A stretch of DNA of 39,606 bases, taken from positions 1 through 39,606 of the forward strand of contig CANGMH010000005.1 in the NCBI GenBank assembly GCA_947454005.1, given 5' to 3'. Below, in pieces: positions 1 to 12,046 of the stretch; the first letter of the stretch is position 1, and every line of letters starts with the position of its first letter. The DNA is from Verrucomicrobiota bacterium (GTDB taxonomy: Bacteria > Verrucomicrobiota > Verrucomicrobiia > Limisphaerales > UBA9464). The notes under the pieces are model-generated. The model did not search any database. It saw nothing but the letters and a program-made list of their open reading frames with translations, and had not been told where the DNA came from. A program made the position numbers and the translations under genes.

Positions 1-936
1 GCCCAGGGCAACCTGTACGCCGGGACCGGCGACAACACGCATCCGGGCGCATCGGACGGCTACACGCCGGTGGACGAACGCGACGGTCGCGGTCCATGGG
101 ACGCCCTGAAATCGGCCGCGAACGCGAACGATCTCCGCGGGAAGATCCTGCGGATCCATCCGGAACCCGACGGCACCGCGACCATCCCCAAGGGCAACCT
201 CTTCCCGCCGGGCACTCCGAAGACGCGGCCCGAGATCTACGTGATGGGCAACCGCAACCCGTGGCGCATCTCCGTCGACCAACGCAACGGCTACCTCTAT
301 TGGGGCGAGGTCGGGCCGGACGCGGGCGGACCGAACGAGAAGCGCGGACCGGCGGGCTTCGACGAGATCAACCAGGCGCGCGTCGCCGGCAACTTCGGCT
401 GGCCCTTGGTCATCGCGGACAACAAGCCCTACCACCGCCACGATTTCGCCACCGGCGTCAGCGGCGAGGCATGGGACCCGCTGCATCCGGTGAACGGATC
501 GCGCTACAACACCGGTCCGCGCGAGCTCCCGCCGGCCCAGCCGGCCTTCATCTGGTATCCGTACGGGCCGTCGACCAAGTTCCCCGCGGTGAAGGACGGC
601 GGCCGCACCGCCTGCGCCGGCCCGGTGTACCACTTCGACGAGAAGCTGCGGTCGCCGACGAAGCTGCCGCGCGAGTACGACCGCACGCTGTTCATCTACG
701 AGTGGTCGCGGAACTGGATCATGGCCGTCCATCTCGACGAAGACGACCGCATCGCCAAGAACGCCGACGGGTCGCTGCGCATGGAACGCTTCTGCCCGAA
801 GATGACCTTCGTCAGGCCGATGGACATCGAGCTCGGGGCCGACGGCTGCCTGTACGTGCTGGAGAACGGCACCGCGTGGACCGGGAACAAGGACACCCAG
901 ATCGTGCGGATCGAGCACCATCCGGCCGCGGAGTGA
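1..936 (+). CDS. PQQ-dependent sugar dehydrogenase / glucose-sorbosone dehydrogenase-like protein, 5' truncated by window edge
   Basis: Frame 1 is open from base 1 (AQGNLYAGTGDNTHPGASDGYTPVDERDGR...), upstream of the ORF-track ATG at 70. Motifs RGKILRIHPEPDGT, NRNPWRISVD, LGADGCLYVLENGT are typical of soluble aldose/sorbosone dehydrogenase beta-propellers. Confidence 0.85.
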   Translation, partial: AQGNLYAGTGDNTHPGASDGYTPVDERDGRGPWDALKSAANANDLRGKILRIHPEPDGTATIPKGNLFPPGTPKTRPEIYVMGNRNPWRISVDQRNGYLYWGEVGPDAGGPNEKRGPAGFDEINQARVAGNFGWPLVIADNKPYHRHDFATGVSGEAWDPLHPVNGSRYNTGPRELPPAQPAFIWYPYGPSTKFPAVKDGGRTACAGPVYHFDEKLRSPTKLPREYDRTLFIYEWSRNWIMAVHLDEDDRIAKNADGSLRMERFCPKMTFVRPMDIELGADGCLYVLENGTAWTGNKDTQIVRIEHHPAAE

Positions 937-946
937 GCGGCGCGGA

Positions 947-1747
947 TCAGGCGGCGTCCCACTCGAGCTCGGCGAGCACGGGGCGGTGGTCGGAAGCGAC
1001 GCGTTCGTCGAGGACGCGGATGGTGACGACGCGCCAGCGCGCGGCCGGTCGGGCGAACACGTAGTCGATCCGCACCTTGGGCGCGTCGGCCGGATCGGTC
1101 GGCTGCGGGTCCTCCGCGGCGGCATCGGACCAGCCCTCCGAGAACCCGCGCACCACCGGGCTCCCGGGCAGGTCGTTCATGTCGCCGGCGAGGATCGTCG
1201 GCGTCGCGTCGGTGAAGAGCTGGTGCAGCTCGGCGGATTGGAGCCGCCGGTCGCCGTCGTCGCGGGTGGCGTCGAGATGCGTGCCGACGAAGCGGATCCC
1301 GGGCATGCCGGGAGGACGTACCATGGCCGAGACGGCGATGCGCGGCTCGCGCTTCGACGGGTTCGGTAGATGGTGGGTCGCGAAGCCCGAGAGGGGCCAT
1401 CGGCTGAGCAGCATCTGCCCGTATTCTCCGCCCTGGAAATCCATCGCCGCACCGAACTCGCCGTGGAGCCCGGTCAGACGGATGTACTCGGCCGGTTGGT
1501 CCACGCTCCCGGTGCGGCGCGCGCGGCGGTCGAGCTCCTGCAGCGCCACCAGGTCGGCACCGGAACCGCGGATGATCCGCGCGATCCGCTCCAGGTCGAC
1601 CTTCCCGTCGAGTCCTTCGCTGTGGTGGAGGTTGTAGGTGAGGACGCGGAGCGCCGGCCGCGTGGCGGCGGTCCGGCATCCTGCGGCGAGCGCCGCGGCG
1701 AAGGTCCCGGCGATGAAGCCGCGGCGGTCGATGGTCCTGGTGTTCAT
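947..1747 (-). CDS. Endonuclease/exonuclease/phosphatase (EEP) family protein with Tat-like/lipoprotein signal
   Basis: LTYNLHHSEG, LVALQELD, GTHLDATRDD, LAGDMNDLPGSP, DYVFAR, ASDHRPVLAELEW EEP motifs; N-term MNTRTIDRRGFIAGTFAAALAAGC. Start chosen at 1747; an upstream in-frame ATG lies at 1771. Confidence 0.88.
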   Translation of the reverse strand: MNTRTIDRRGFIAGTFAAALAAGCRTAATRPALRVLTYNLHHSEGLDGKVDLERIARIIRGSGADLVALQELDRRARRTGSVDQPAEYIRLTGLHGEFGAAMDFQGGEYGQMLLSRWPLSGFATHHLPNPSKREPRIAVSAMVRPPGMPGIRFVGTHLDATRDDGDRRLQSAELHQLFTDATPTILAGDMNDLPGSPVVRGFSEGWSDAAAEDPQPTDPADAPKVRIDYVFARPAARWRVVTIRVLDERVASDHRPVLAELEWDAA

Positions 1748-1846
1748 CTTGCGATCGGTCTCGTCCGTCATCCGTTCTCGGTGGCCGGGATCAAGAAGCG
1801 GACGAGGACCGATGGCAAGGTCGGCGACACGGCCGGAGCCGGCCGC

Positions 1847-2968
1847 TCAATCCGCGACGTTGACGAGCTTGAGCGCGCCGATGCCGCCGGGGTTCCACGC
1901 GGTGAAGACGATGTACACCTCGCGCTTGCTGCCGGTGCCGGAGACGTACCAGCAGGCGCCGTGGACGCTCTGCACATCGGCGTAGCCGAGGTCGTCGCGA
2001 GGACGGATCGTGGCGACGACGGCGTGTTTCTTGAGGTTCACGATGAAGATCGGGCCGGCCTTGGTCTTGTCGGTGTCGTTGAGGCACGGCGCGAGGGCGT
2101 GGTCGCCCCAGATGTCCATGTTGCAGATCGTGCTGCCGGGCGGCAGGCCGTCGATCGCCTGGAAGCGCTCGTGCTTCATGTCCCAATCCATGATGCGGCC
2201 TTCGGGGCGGGCCGAGATTAGCAGCGACCCGGTGCGCGGATCAAAGGAGATCCCGTGCGGCGTCTGCGACATGGCTTTGCCGCCATGGATCTTCGCGGAG
2301 TACCGCAGCGGCGATGTCTCGGCGCCCATGAAGAACGCCTTGCCGTAGCCGTCGGTGATCCACAGGTGGCCTTCGTCCTGGATGGCCACATCCGTCGGTG
2401 CGTAGCCCTTCTTGTCGGCGTATTGCGCGAACGGCGGCATGCCGAGGTTCTCGCTGTGCTGGAACGTGGTGTCGGTCAGGTGGATCTGGCCGTCGTCGTT
2501 GTCGGCGGCCGCGACCAGCGCGGGCCTGCCCTTGCGGGGGAAGATGTCGGCGCCGTGCAGGTTGCCCTTCTTCAGCGCGGGATCGCCCTCGACGATCCAC
2601 GACCGGCTGAGCTTGTTGCTGAAGCCGACGAAGCCGACGTCCTTCAGGCCCCAGTACACGGCGTCGTTCTTGGCGTCGAAGATCACGGTGCCGTGCGCGC
2701 CCTTCACGAACGGGACGGCGGCCGGCGGGACCGGGACGAGATCGGGCGCGGCGATGAACTTCCAGAATCCTTGGCCGGAGACCTTGGTGCCGGGTTCCAG
2801 TTTGGCCGCTTTCGGCGCGCGGACGGGCCCGGTCTTCTCCACGACGAACGGGAGCGGGACGGCGGTGACCGCCGTGTCCTTGGGATGGCCGCCACCGGCG
2901 TCATGGGCGGAAATAGCCGGAGAAAATGCCACGAGGGCACACGTCAACAATACAGGTAGGGAACGCAT
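1847..2968 (-). CDS. Secreted NHL/SMP-30-like beta-propeller protein of unknown function
   Basis: Signal peptide MRSLPVLLTCALVAFSPAISA after start at 2968; repeated propeller-like blades (GHLWITDGYGKAFF, ISFDPRTGSLLISARPEGRI). Family assignment tentative. Confidence 0.65.
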   Translation of the reverse strand: MRSLPVLLTCALVAFSPAISAHDAGGGHPKDTAVTAVPLPFVVEKTGPVRAPKAAKLEPGTKVSGQGFWKFIAAPDLVPVPPAAVPFVKGAHGTVIFDAKNDAVYWGLKDVGFVGFSNKLSRSWIVEGDPALKKGNLHGADIFPRKGRPALVAAADNDDGQIHLTDTTFQHSENLGMPPFAQYADKKGYAPTDVAIQDEGHLWITDGYGKAFFMGAETSPLRYSAKIHGGKAMSQTPHGISFDPRTGSLLISARPEGRIMDWDMKHERFQAIDGLPPGSTICNMDIWGDHALAPCLNDTDKTKAGPIFIVNLKKHAVVATIRPRDDLGYADVQSVHGACWYVSGTGSKREVYIVFTAWNPGGIGALKLVNVAD

Positions 2969-3120
2969 TTGTTTGGGTTTGGCAACGCGAGATGCCGGGG
3001 AGGAGGCTTCCAAGCCGCGGCGATGAAGTGAAGCGAAACCTGTCGTCGGACACGGGATCATCGTTTTTCCGCGCGATGGGGCGGCGACACGGAGCCGTCC
3101 TCGTCGTAACGTCGGTCCCG

Positions 3121-3627
3121 ATGCGCCTCATGCATCTTGTCGTGGAGGATCCGAAGAAATCGCCGGACACGGGCGCGGTCGCTCCCGTCGTCTGGATCGC
3201 CCTCGCGGCGGCCGCGGCGTTGACGGTGTTCGCAGCGTGGGTCTCCGGCGGCAGGAGCGCCCCCGTCCCGGTCCCGGAAGGGATCCGCATCGCGGCTGCG
3301 GGCTATTCGACCAACGGCGACGGCGAACGCTGCGCCGTGCTGCGCATCCACAACGCCAACCCGGTCCCGATGCTGGGCCTGACCTACATGGATGCCTACC
3401 CGAACCGGCTGGGTCTGTTCGTGCCGTTGCCCGCGTCCGGGGATGCGACGGGCGTGCTGTCCCTTCCGACGAACGCGGTGGCAAGCGCGGTCCAGCTGAC
3501 GTGCTACGTCGAGGACCGCCGGTGGTACGTCCTGGCGTTGATGGCGATCGAACGGTGGAGGACCGGCCGCGTGCAACCGGCCCACCGGGTGCTGTTCGTC
3601 GTCCCCGGCCCCGTGGTCGGACCGTGA
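3121..3627 (+). CDS. Hypothetical single-pass membrane protein
   Basis: ORF with one N-terminal TM segment (VVWIALAAAAALTVFAAWV); no family recognised. Start uncertain (3121 chosen). Confidence 0.5.
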   Translation: MRLMHLVVEDPKKSPDTGAVAPVVWIALAAAAALTVFAAWVSGGRSAPVPVPEGIRIAAAGYSTNGDGERCAVLRIHNANPVPMLGLTYMDAYPNRLGLFVPLPASGDATGVLSLPTNAVASAVQLTCYVEDRRWYVLALMAIERWRTGRVQPAHRVLFVVPGPVVGP

Positions 3628-3732
3628 GCGGTCGTCGTCCCGAGCGACGGGCACCCGGCGCCGGAAACAAGACTGCCGACCGGGCAGGGTCCTCTGTAAC
3701 CTCGCGTCCCGTCCTCCTCAGGAAGCGCGTGT

Positions 3733-7038
<3,306 letters not shown>

Positions 7039-7119
7039 CCGATGGCGGCCGACTCCGTCATGCCCCTCTACCCCGAGGTCGGTGCGGTCGATCCAGCCCC
7101 GCGGGGAGTCCGCGAGGTT

Positions 7120-7277
7120 TTGGACTGCGGCAGTCCTCTGCCGCTTTCGGAGATCAGGTTTGGCTACGAAGGGGCGCAAGCGGCGCAAAGACGCCGATTC
7201 CGATGGCTTTATCTTCTTCGGCCCTCCGCGACTGCTAGCGCTCCGGCCCAAAGCGGCAGAGGACTGCCGCAGTCCAA
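7120..7277. repeat. Palindromic repeat element (REP/MITE-like): 28-bp perfect inverted repeats around a ~102-bp core
   Basis: ttggactgcggcagtcctctgccgcttt (7120-7147) is the exact reverse complement of aaagcggcagaggactgccgcagtccaa (7250-7277). Imperfect complementarity extends outward (ccgcggggagtccgcg vs gcgcgacttcccgcgg). Confidence 0.85.
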
Positions 7278-7327
7278 GACGCTGGCGCGACTTCCCGCGG
7301 CCTGCCCATCGAAGTGAAACTCACGCC

Positions 7328-8077
7328 GTGAACACTCCCGCCCTCTCCGCCGCCGCATCGGGCGCCTTCGGTCCGACGCGTTGGACTCTCGTGCTCGCGG
7401 CCCGGGGCGGGACGCCGGAGGCGCGGGCGGCGCTGGGCGAGCTGTGCGCGGCGTACTGGACGCCGGTGTTCCGTTTCCTCCGTCGCGAAGGGCGCGACGA
7501 GGACGCGGCGCGCGAGCTGACACAGGAGTTCTTCGCCCGGCTGCTCGCCCGCGGCGGCGTGGCCGGAGCGGCGCCGGAGCGCGGACGTTTCCGCTCGTTC
7601 CTGCTCGGCGCGGTGAAGCATTTCCTCGGCGACCTACGCGACCGGGAGAACGCGGCCAAGCGCGGTGGCGGCATGGTGCCGGAATCCCTCGACCACGACA
7701 CCGGCCACGGCACGGCCCCGGGGTTGCAGGTCGCGGATCCGACCTCGGACGTGCCGGATCGTGCGTTCGATCGCGAATGGGCCTTGGCCGTCATGGCGCG
7801 CTCGCTCGGCGCGCTGGAAGCCGAGTTCGCCGCGACGGGCCGCGCCGCGCATTTCACGGCGCTCAAGCCGTGGCTCGTCGGCGACGCGGCGGCGCTCTCG
7901 CAGGCGACCGTCGCCGCCGCTCTCGGGATGAGCGAAGGCGCGGTGAAGGTGGCGATCCATCGGCTGCGCCGACGGTTCCGCGAACTGGTCCGGACCGAGG
8001 TCGCGCAGACGCTGCCCGCAGGGGACGATCTCGACGCCGAGCTGCGCTACCTCATCGAGGTGTTGACTGGTGGTTGA
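7328..8077 (+). CDS. ECF-type RNA polymerase sigma factor (kinase-associated type)
   Basis: TRWTLVLAARGG..., RFLRREGRDEDAARELTQEFFARLL, GRFRSFLLGAVKHFLGDLRDRE, AALGMSEGAVKVAIHRLRRRFRELVR. GTG start inferred (VNTPALSAAASG); upstream ORF sequence is repeat element. Confidence 0.85.
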   Translation: MNTPALSAAASGAFGPTRWTLVLAARGGTPEARAALGELCAAYWTPVFRFLRREGRDEDAARELTQEFFARLLARGGVAGAAPERGRFRSFLLGAVKHFLGDLRDRENAAKRGGGMVPESLDHDTGHGTAPGLQVADPTSDVPDRAFDREWALAVMARSLGALEAEFAATGRAAHFTALKPWLVGDAAALSQATVAAALGMSEGAVKVAIHRLRRRFRELVRTEVAQTLPAGDDLDAELRYLIEVLTGG

Positions 8078-8172
8078 CCCCGCGCTCCCGGGAGGGAGGA
8101 TCCTGCGACCCGCTCTCGCGGCCGGGCTTTGCTGCCGCCGCCATGCCCGTTGTCCGGACGCAGGGTGGACAT

Positions 8173-8207
8173 CGGGAACCAGCCGCCGTGTCGCGGGCCG
8201 GTTCCCG
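8173..8207. terminator. Stem-loop between convergent genes; possible bidirectional terminator (no U-tract)
   Basis: cgggaaccagcc / ggccggttcccg: 12-bp stem with one mismatch and an 11-nt loop, between sigma gene end (8077) and PEP-CTERM gene end (8219). Confidence 0.4.
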
Positions 8208-8218
8208 TGGACCGCGGA

Positions 8219-9070
8219 TCACGCCTGGGTATCGCGGCGGAGTTTCCGGGCCACACCGAGCAACAAGCAGGCGCCGCCGGCCAGGGCGGCCCATTCCTGC
8301 GGTTCGGGCACGGCGGTGAGGGCCTGGGGCTCGCTGTAGAAGAAGTCGTCCATCGCCACGACGTCGTGGGTCGGGTCGTCGATGTTGCCGGGGCCGAGAG
8401 CGAGGTTGCCCGAGGTGATGCGGACGCTCGTCGCGACCTGTCCTGGATCGAGGGTGAGGCCGAGGAAGGAGAGCCCCTGGTTGTTCACCGGCGCGAACCC
8501 GCTCGCCAGCACGACCCCGCCGGCGCCGATCAGCTCGAGCTTGGTCGTGTTGGCGAGGTCCACGTCCGCGAAGATAGCGCCGAACGCGGTGATGGTCGCG
8601 GCCTGGGAGGTGGTGTTCGGTTGGAAGAACGTGGCCTCGAGGTTGACCGAGCCGACCGCGGCGAAGAGGCGCTGCGGGCTGAACAGGCTGAACTCGGCGA
8701 CGTATCCGGCGTCCACGTTGCCGAACTTCCGCGTGACGCTGGACGCGCTGTTCTCGCTGACTTGGAAGCCGCTGCCGTCGGTGCCGAACACGGCGCCGCG
8801 CCGCGAGGTGGTGTTGAAGAAATCGGCGGGCATGGAGACCGGGAGCGCGGCGGCGTCCCAGTTGATCTCGCGGCGCCCGGTGGCGAGCGTGGTGCCGAGT
8901 GTGTTGTTCGCTCCGTTGTTGGCGCCGCCGATGGCGGTCTTGAAGTCGTTGACCGGCGTGCTCAGCCCGGTGTCGGAGCTGCCGGTGCCGATGCCGGAGA
9001 AGAGCGCGGCCTGGGTGTCGAGAGCGAGAGCCGCGGTGGCCGCGGCGAGGAGGGATCGGGTGTGTTTCAT
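8219..9070 (-). CDS. PEP-CTERM sorting domain-containing secreted protein
   Basis: N-terminal signal MKHTRSLLAAATAALALDTQA; C-terminal AVPEPQEWAALAGGACLLLGVARKLRRDTQA = PEP motif + TM + basic tail. Confidence 0.9.
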   Translation of the reverse strand: MKHTRSLLAAATAALALDTQAALFSGIGTGSSDTGLSTPVNDFKTAIGGANNGANNTLGTTLATGRREINWDAAALPVSMPADFFNTTSRRGAVFGTDGSGFQVSENSASSVTRKFGNVDAGYVAEFSLFSPQRLFAAVGSVNLEATFFQPNTTSQAATITAFGAIFADVDLANTTKLELIGAGGVVLASGFAPVNNQGLSFLGLTLDPGQVATSVRITSGNLALGPGNIDDPTHDVVAMDDFFYSEPQALTAVPEPQEWAALAGGACLLLGVARKLRRDTQA

Positions 9071-9119
9071 GGTATCGGTGGGGAGTGATCCGGCGCGGAC
9101 GGTCTTCGCCCGGTCACGC

Positions 9120-9227
9120 CCGATGACGCCGAGGCGCTGCGCGGCATTACACGGCGCGCGAGGATTCTCCCGGCTTTGGGCGGCGGGAGTTTTCCGGTAA
9201 TGCTCGCCGCGCCTCCGGCGTCATCGG
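9120..9227. promoter_or_regulatory. Long imperfect palindrome interpreted as two divergent ECF-type promoters
   Basis: Arms 9120-9150 and 9197-9227. Plus strand GTAATG (9197-9202) - N16 - CGTCAT (9219-9224); minus strand the same boxes at 9150-9145 and 9128-9123 with the same N16 spacing. Lies between divergent genes at 9070 (-) and 9264/9285 (+). Confidence 0.6.
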
Positions 9228-9284
9228 TCCCGTGGAGAAGGTGACCTGGCCGGACGGCGGCCGATGCCAGAAGAGGGAACGGAC

Positions 9285-9851
9285 ATGACGGCGTGCTTGG
9301 AGCGCGTGCGCGCGGGCGACAACGCCGCGGCGCGCGACCTCGTGGACGCGCTCGCGCCGCTCGTCGGCAAGATCGTCGGCGCCCATCTGCCGTGGCGGCT
9401 CTCGGCGGACGACCTGCGCCAGGAGATCTTCATGAAGGTGTTCGCGCGGTTGGACCAATACGCAGGCGTGGTGCCGTTCGAGCATTGGGTCGCGCGGGTC
9501 GCGCTGAACACCTGCCGCGACCACCAGCGGGGCGAGCAACGTTCGCGCGAGGTGCGTTGGACCGACCTCGGGGAGCAGGAGGCGGCGGTGCTCGAATCCA
9601 TCGCCCACGAGACGGCGGCGCCGGACGCGACCGAAGGCATCGCCGCGCGCGAGCTGGCGGAGCGGTTGCTCGCGACGTTGTCGCCGGACGACCGGCTGGT
9701 GGTGACGATGCTCGACCTGGAGCAGCGCACCGCGGCGGAGGTCCGCGAGTTGACGGGCTGGAGCATCACGGGCATCCGTGTCCGGGCCTTCCGGGCGCGG
9801 CGCAAGCTGCGGAAGCAGATGGAGCAGTTGCAGGAAGGACCCCGACCATGA
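9285..9851 (+). CDS. ECF RNA polymerase sigma factor
   Basis: Region 2-like LSADDLRQEIFMKVFARLDQY...FEHWVARVALNTCRDHQR; region 4-like LSPDDRLVVTMLDLEQRTAAEVRELTGWSITGIRVRAFRARRKLRKQ. ATG 9285 preceded by agaggg; alternative ATG at 9264. Confidence 0.88.
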   Translation: MTACLERVRAGDNAAARDLVDALAPLVGKIVGAHLPWRLSADDLRQEIFMKVFARLDQYAGVVPFEHWVARVALNTCRDHQRGEQRSREVRWTDLGEQEAAVLESIAHETAAPDATEGIAARELAERLLATLSPDDRLVVTMLDLEQRTAAEVRELTGWSITGIRVRAFRARRKLRKQMEQLQEGPRP

Positions 9852-10381
9852 GCGTACGGAAGCCATCTTGGGAGCAGCTCGCCCGCGCCGCGCGGCCGGT
9901 CGCCGCGCGTGCGGAGCCCGTTCCTCCCGCGGATTGGACCGCTGCCGTCGCCGCGAAGGCGATGGCCGGCGCGTCGCTCGGGAAGCCGTCGCTCTGGACC
10001 GTCGTGGCCGCCTGGGCCTCGTCGCCCAAGGTCGGCCTTCCGCTGCTCGCGCTGCTGCTCGCCGGAGGGATGTGGCTCGGGCCGCGGTACCTCGGGAACG
10101 GACCTTCAGCGGAGCAGCGTTCGTCGCTCTGGGCGGAGGCGACGCTCCGCCAGCTCAAGGCGTGGCATCCGATGGAATGCGAGGAGGCCGGTGCCATCGG
10201 CCGATTGCTCCAGCGTCGCGCCTCCGAGCTGACGACCACGACCAACGCCGCGGCCGTGCTGGATTCCATGCGGGACGAGATCGGCCGGTTGCTCACGCCG
10301 CCGGAGCGGGCCGCCTTCGAATCCGAGCAGGCGCGGTTGCGGGCGAGATGGTTCCCCGCCGCGAAAGGGATGACGCCGTGA
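9848..10381 (+). CDS. Small single-pass membrane protein, possible anti-sigma/regulatory partner
   Basis: ATGA overlap with upstream sigma gene; one TM (KVGLPLLALLLAGGMWLGP). No conserved anti-sigma motif recognised. Confidence 0.7.
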   Translation: MSVRKPSWEQLARAARPVAARAEPVPPADWTAAVAAKAMAGASLGKPSLWTVVAAWASSPKVGLPLLALLLAGGMWLGPRYLGNGPSAEQRSSLWAEATLRQLKAWHPMECEEAGAIGRLLQRRASELTTTTNAAAVLDSMRDEIGRLLTPPERAAFESEQARLRARWFPAAKGMTP

Positions 10382-11235
10382 AGGTCCGGTCCGCCGCGCC
10401 CGTTCGCCGGGCCTTCACGCTCATCGAGCTGCTGGTGGTCATCGCCATCATCGCGGTCCTCGCCGGCATGCTGTTGCCCGCGCTCGGTCGGGCCAAGGCG
10501 CAGGCGCAGAAGACCGTGTGCCTCGGCAACACGCGCCAGCTGGCGATCGCCTATCTCCAATACGCCGGCGACCACGACGACCGGTTGCCCGACAACTCCA
10601 CGCCCGCGGGACAACCCGGCCTCGCGGGTCCGGACGCCTGGGTGCAGGGCAACGTGCAGACCTGGACGCCGTTCTACGCGTCGAACCTGTCGGGCAACGC
10701 GCTCCACACCTACGCGCCGGCCGACGGGGTGTGGCGTTGTCCGGCGAGCAAGGCGTTCGTCACCGCGGCCGACGGTCGGCGCGTGCCGCACAACCGCAGC
10801 TACTCGGTCTCGGCCTGGCTCAACTGCAACTCGCTCACCAACTCGATCAAAGGCGCGCCGCCCATCGCTGCGTCGCTGGTCGGAAAGCTCTCCGGCGTCC
10901 GGGCCCCGTCGCGGGTCTTCGTGTGGGCCGAGGAGAACGCGGTGAGCATCGACAACGGCGCCTTCGGCATCCGCGGGCCGGACGAGTTCGCCTGGTTCTG
11001 GCATCTGCCCGCGAGCCGGCACGGGCGCAGCGCCACGTTCGCGTCCGCCGACGGCCACGCCGAAGCGCGCACCTGGACCGGTCCGACCGTCGCCCGGCAG
11101 AACGAGACCGAGTTCAACGCCGACGACACGCGGACGCAGCGGCCGAACCCCGAGGCCAACCCGACGCTCGCCGTGCCGACGCCGCCGCAGGATCCCGACC
11201 GTGTCTGGTTGATGGAGCGGGTGCCCTACGATTGA
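10378..11235 (+). CDS. Type II secretion-type pseudopilin with H-X9-DG motif
   Basis: GTGA overlap with upstream gene; [36 protein letters not shown]-terminal RHGRSATFASADGHAE matches H-X9-DG. Confidence 0.88.
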   Translation: MKVRSAAPVRRAFTLIELLVVIAIIAVLAGMLLPALGRAKAQAQKTVCLGNTRQLAIAYLQYAGDHDDRLPDNSTPAGQPGLAGPDAWVQGNVQTWTPFYASNLSGNALHTYAPADGVWRCPASKAFVTAADGRRVPHNRSYSVSAWLNCNSLTNSIKGAPPIAASLVGKLSGVRAPSRVFVWAEENAVSIDNGAFGIRGPDEFAWFWHLPASRHGRSATFASADGHAEARTWTGPTVARQNETEFNADDTRTQRPNPEANPTLAVPTPPQDPDRVWLMERVPYD

Positions 11236-11287
11236 TGCCGGATGTCATCGGTCCGGCCTGGAAGCGCTCCGGGAACGCCCTTCCGCT

Positions 11288-11869
11288 TCACCGCGCCACC
11301 GTGTCGAGCCACTTGGACAAGTGGACCGGCCGGTAGGTCCGCAGTTGAGCGAGCAGGCTTTCGGGATCCGCCGCGACGAGCACCATGTCCCGGTGCTCCG
11401 GACGCGTGAGGCCGCCGGCCACCGCGGTCGCCACCTGGGCCAGCAGGCCGTCGAAGTAGCCGCCGATGTTCACCAGCCCGCACGGCTTCTCGTGGATGCC
11501 CAGTTGCGCCCAGGTGAGCACCTCGCAGAACTCGTCGAGCGTGCCGAAGCCGCCGGGCAACGCCACGAAGGCGTCGGATAGGTCCGCCATCAGCGCCTTC
11601 CGCTCGTGCATCGAACCGACGACGTGGAGCCGCGTCAGGCCCTTGTGCTCGAGTTCGCGCTCCTTCAGCGCGTGGGGTAGGACGCCGATGACCTCGCCGC
11701 CGCCGGCCAGCGCCGCGTCGGCGACCACGCCCATCAGACCGACGCGCGCGCCGCCGTAGACGAGCCCGAACCCTTCCCGGGCCAGCAGGGTTCCCAAGCT
11801 CCGTGCCGCCGCGGCGAACGCCGGATCGCTGCCCAGGCTGGAACCGCAGAAGACGCAGACCCGTTTCAT
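11288..11869 (-). CDS. LOG family protein (TIGR00730-type Rossmann fold)
   Basis: MKRVCVFCGSSLGSDPAF, VYGGARVGLMGVVADAAL, MHERKALMADLSDAFVALPGGFGTLDEFCEVLTWAQLG (PGGxGTxxE). Confidence 0.95.
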   Translation of the reverse strand: MKRVCVFCGSSLGSDPAFAAAARSLGTLLAREGFGLVYGGARVGLMGVVADAALAGGGEVIGVLPHALKERELEHKGLTRLHVVGSMHERKALMADLSDAFVALPGGFGTLDEFCEVLTWAQLGIHEKPCGLVNIGGYFDGLLAQVATAVAGGLTRPEHRDMVLVAADPESLLAQLRTYRPVHLSKWLDTVAR

Positions 11870-12046
11870 CGCGGAAACGATGATGCGGGCCTGTCGACCG
11901 GTGGAACCGAAATCTCCGCGCGGCCCGGACGCCCCCCCCGGTCCGGGGCATCGCGCCGCTTGCCGGCCGCATGCGACAGTTCGCGGGATCGTGACGCGAG
12001 CGGCCTTGCTGCGAGGTGCATCCGTCCCGATTCTCGGCACGCCCGT

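Noticed and set aside
3661-3732. Possible ECF promoter (tgtaacc...cgtc) upstream of the kinase
   Set aside because: Spacing between the putative boxes is too short and does not match the GTAATG-N16-CGTCAT arrangement at 9120-9227.
7042-7317. 91-aa ORF upstream of the sigma factor
   Set aside because: Lies mostly in the palindromic repeat element; translation (LDCGSPLPL, QSGRGLPQSKTLA) is of repeat DNA, not a plausible protein.
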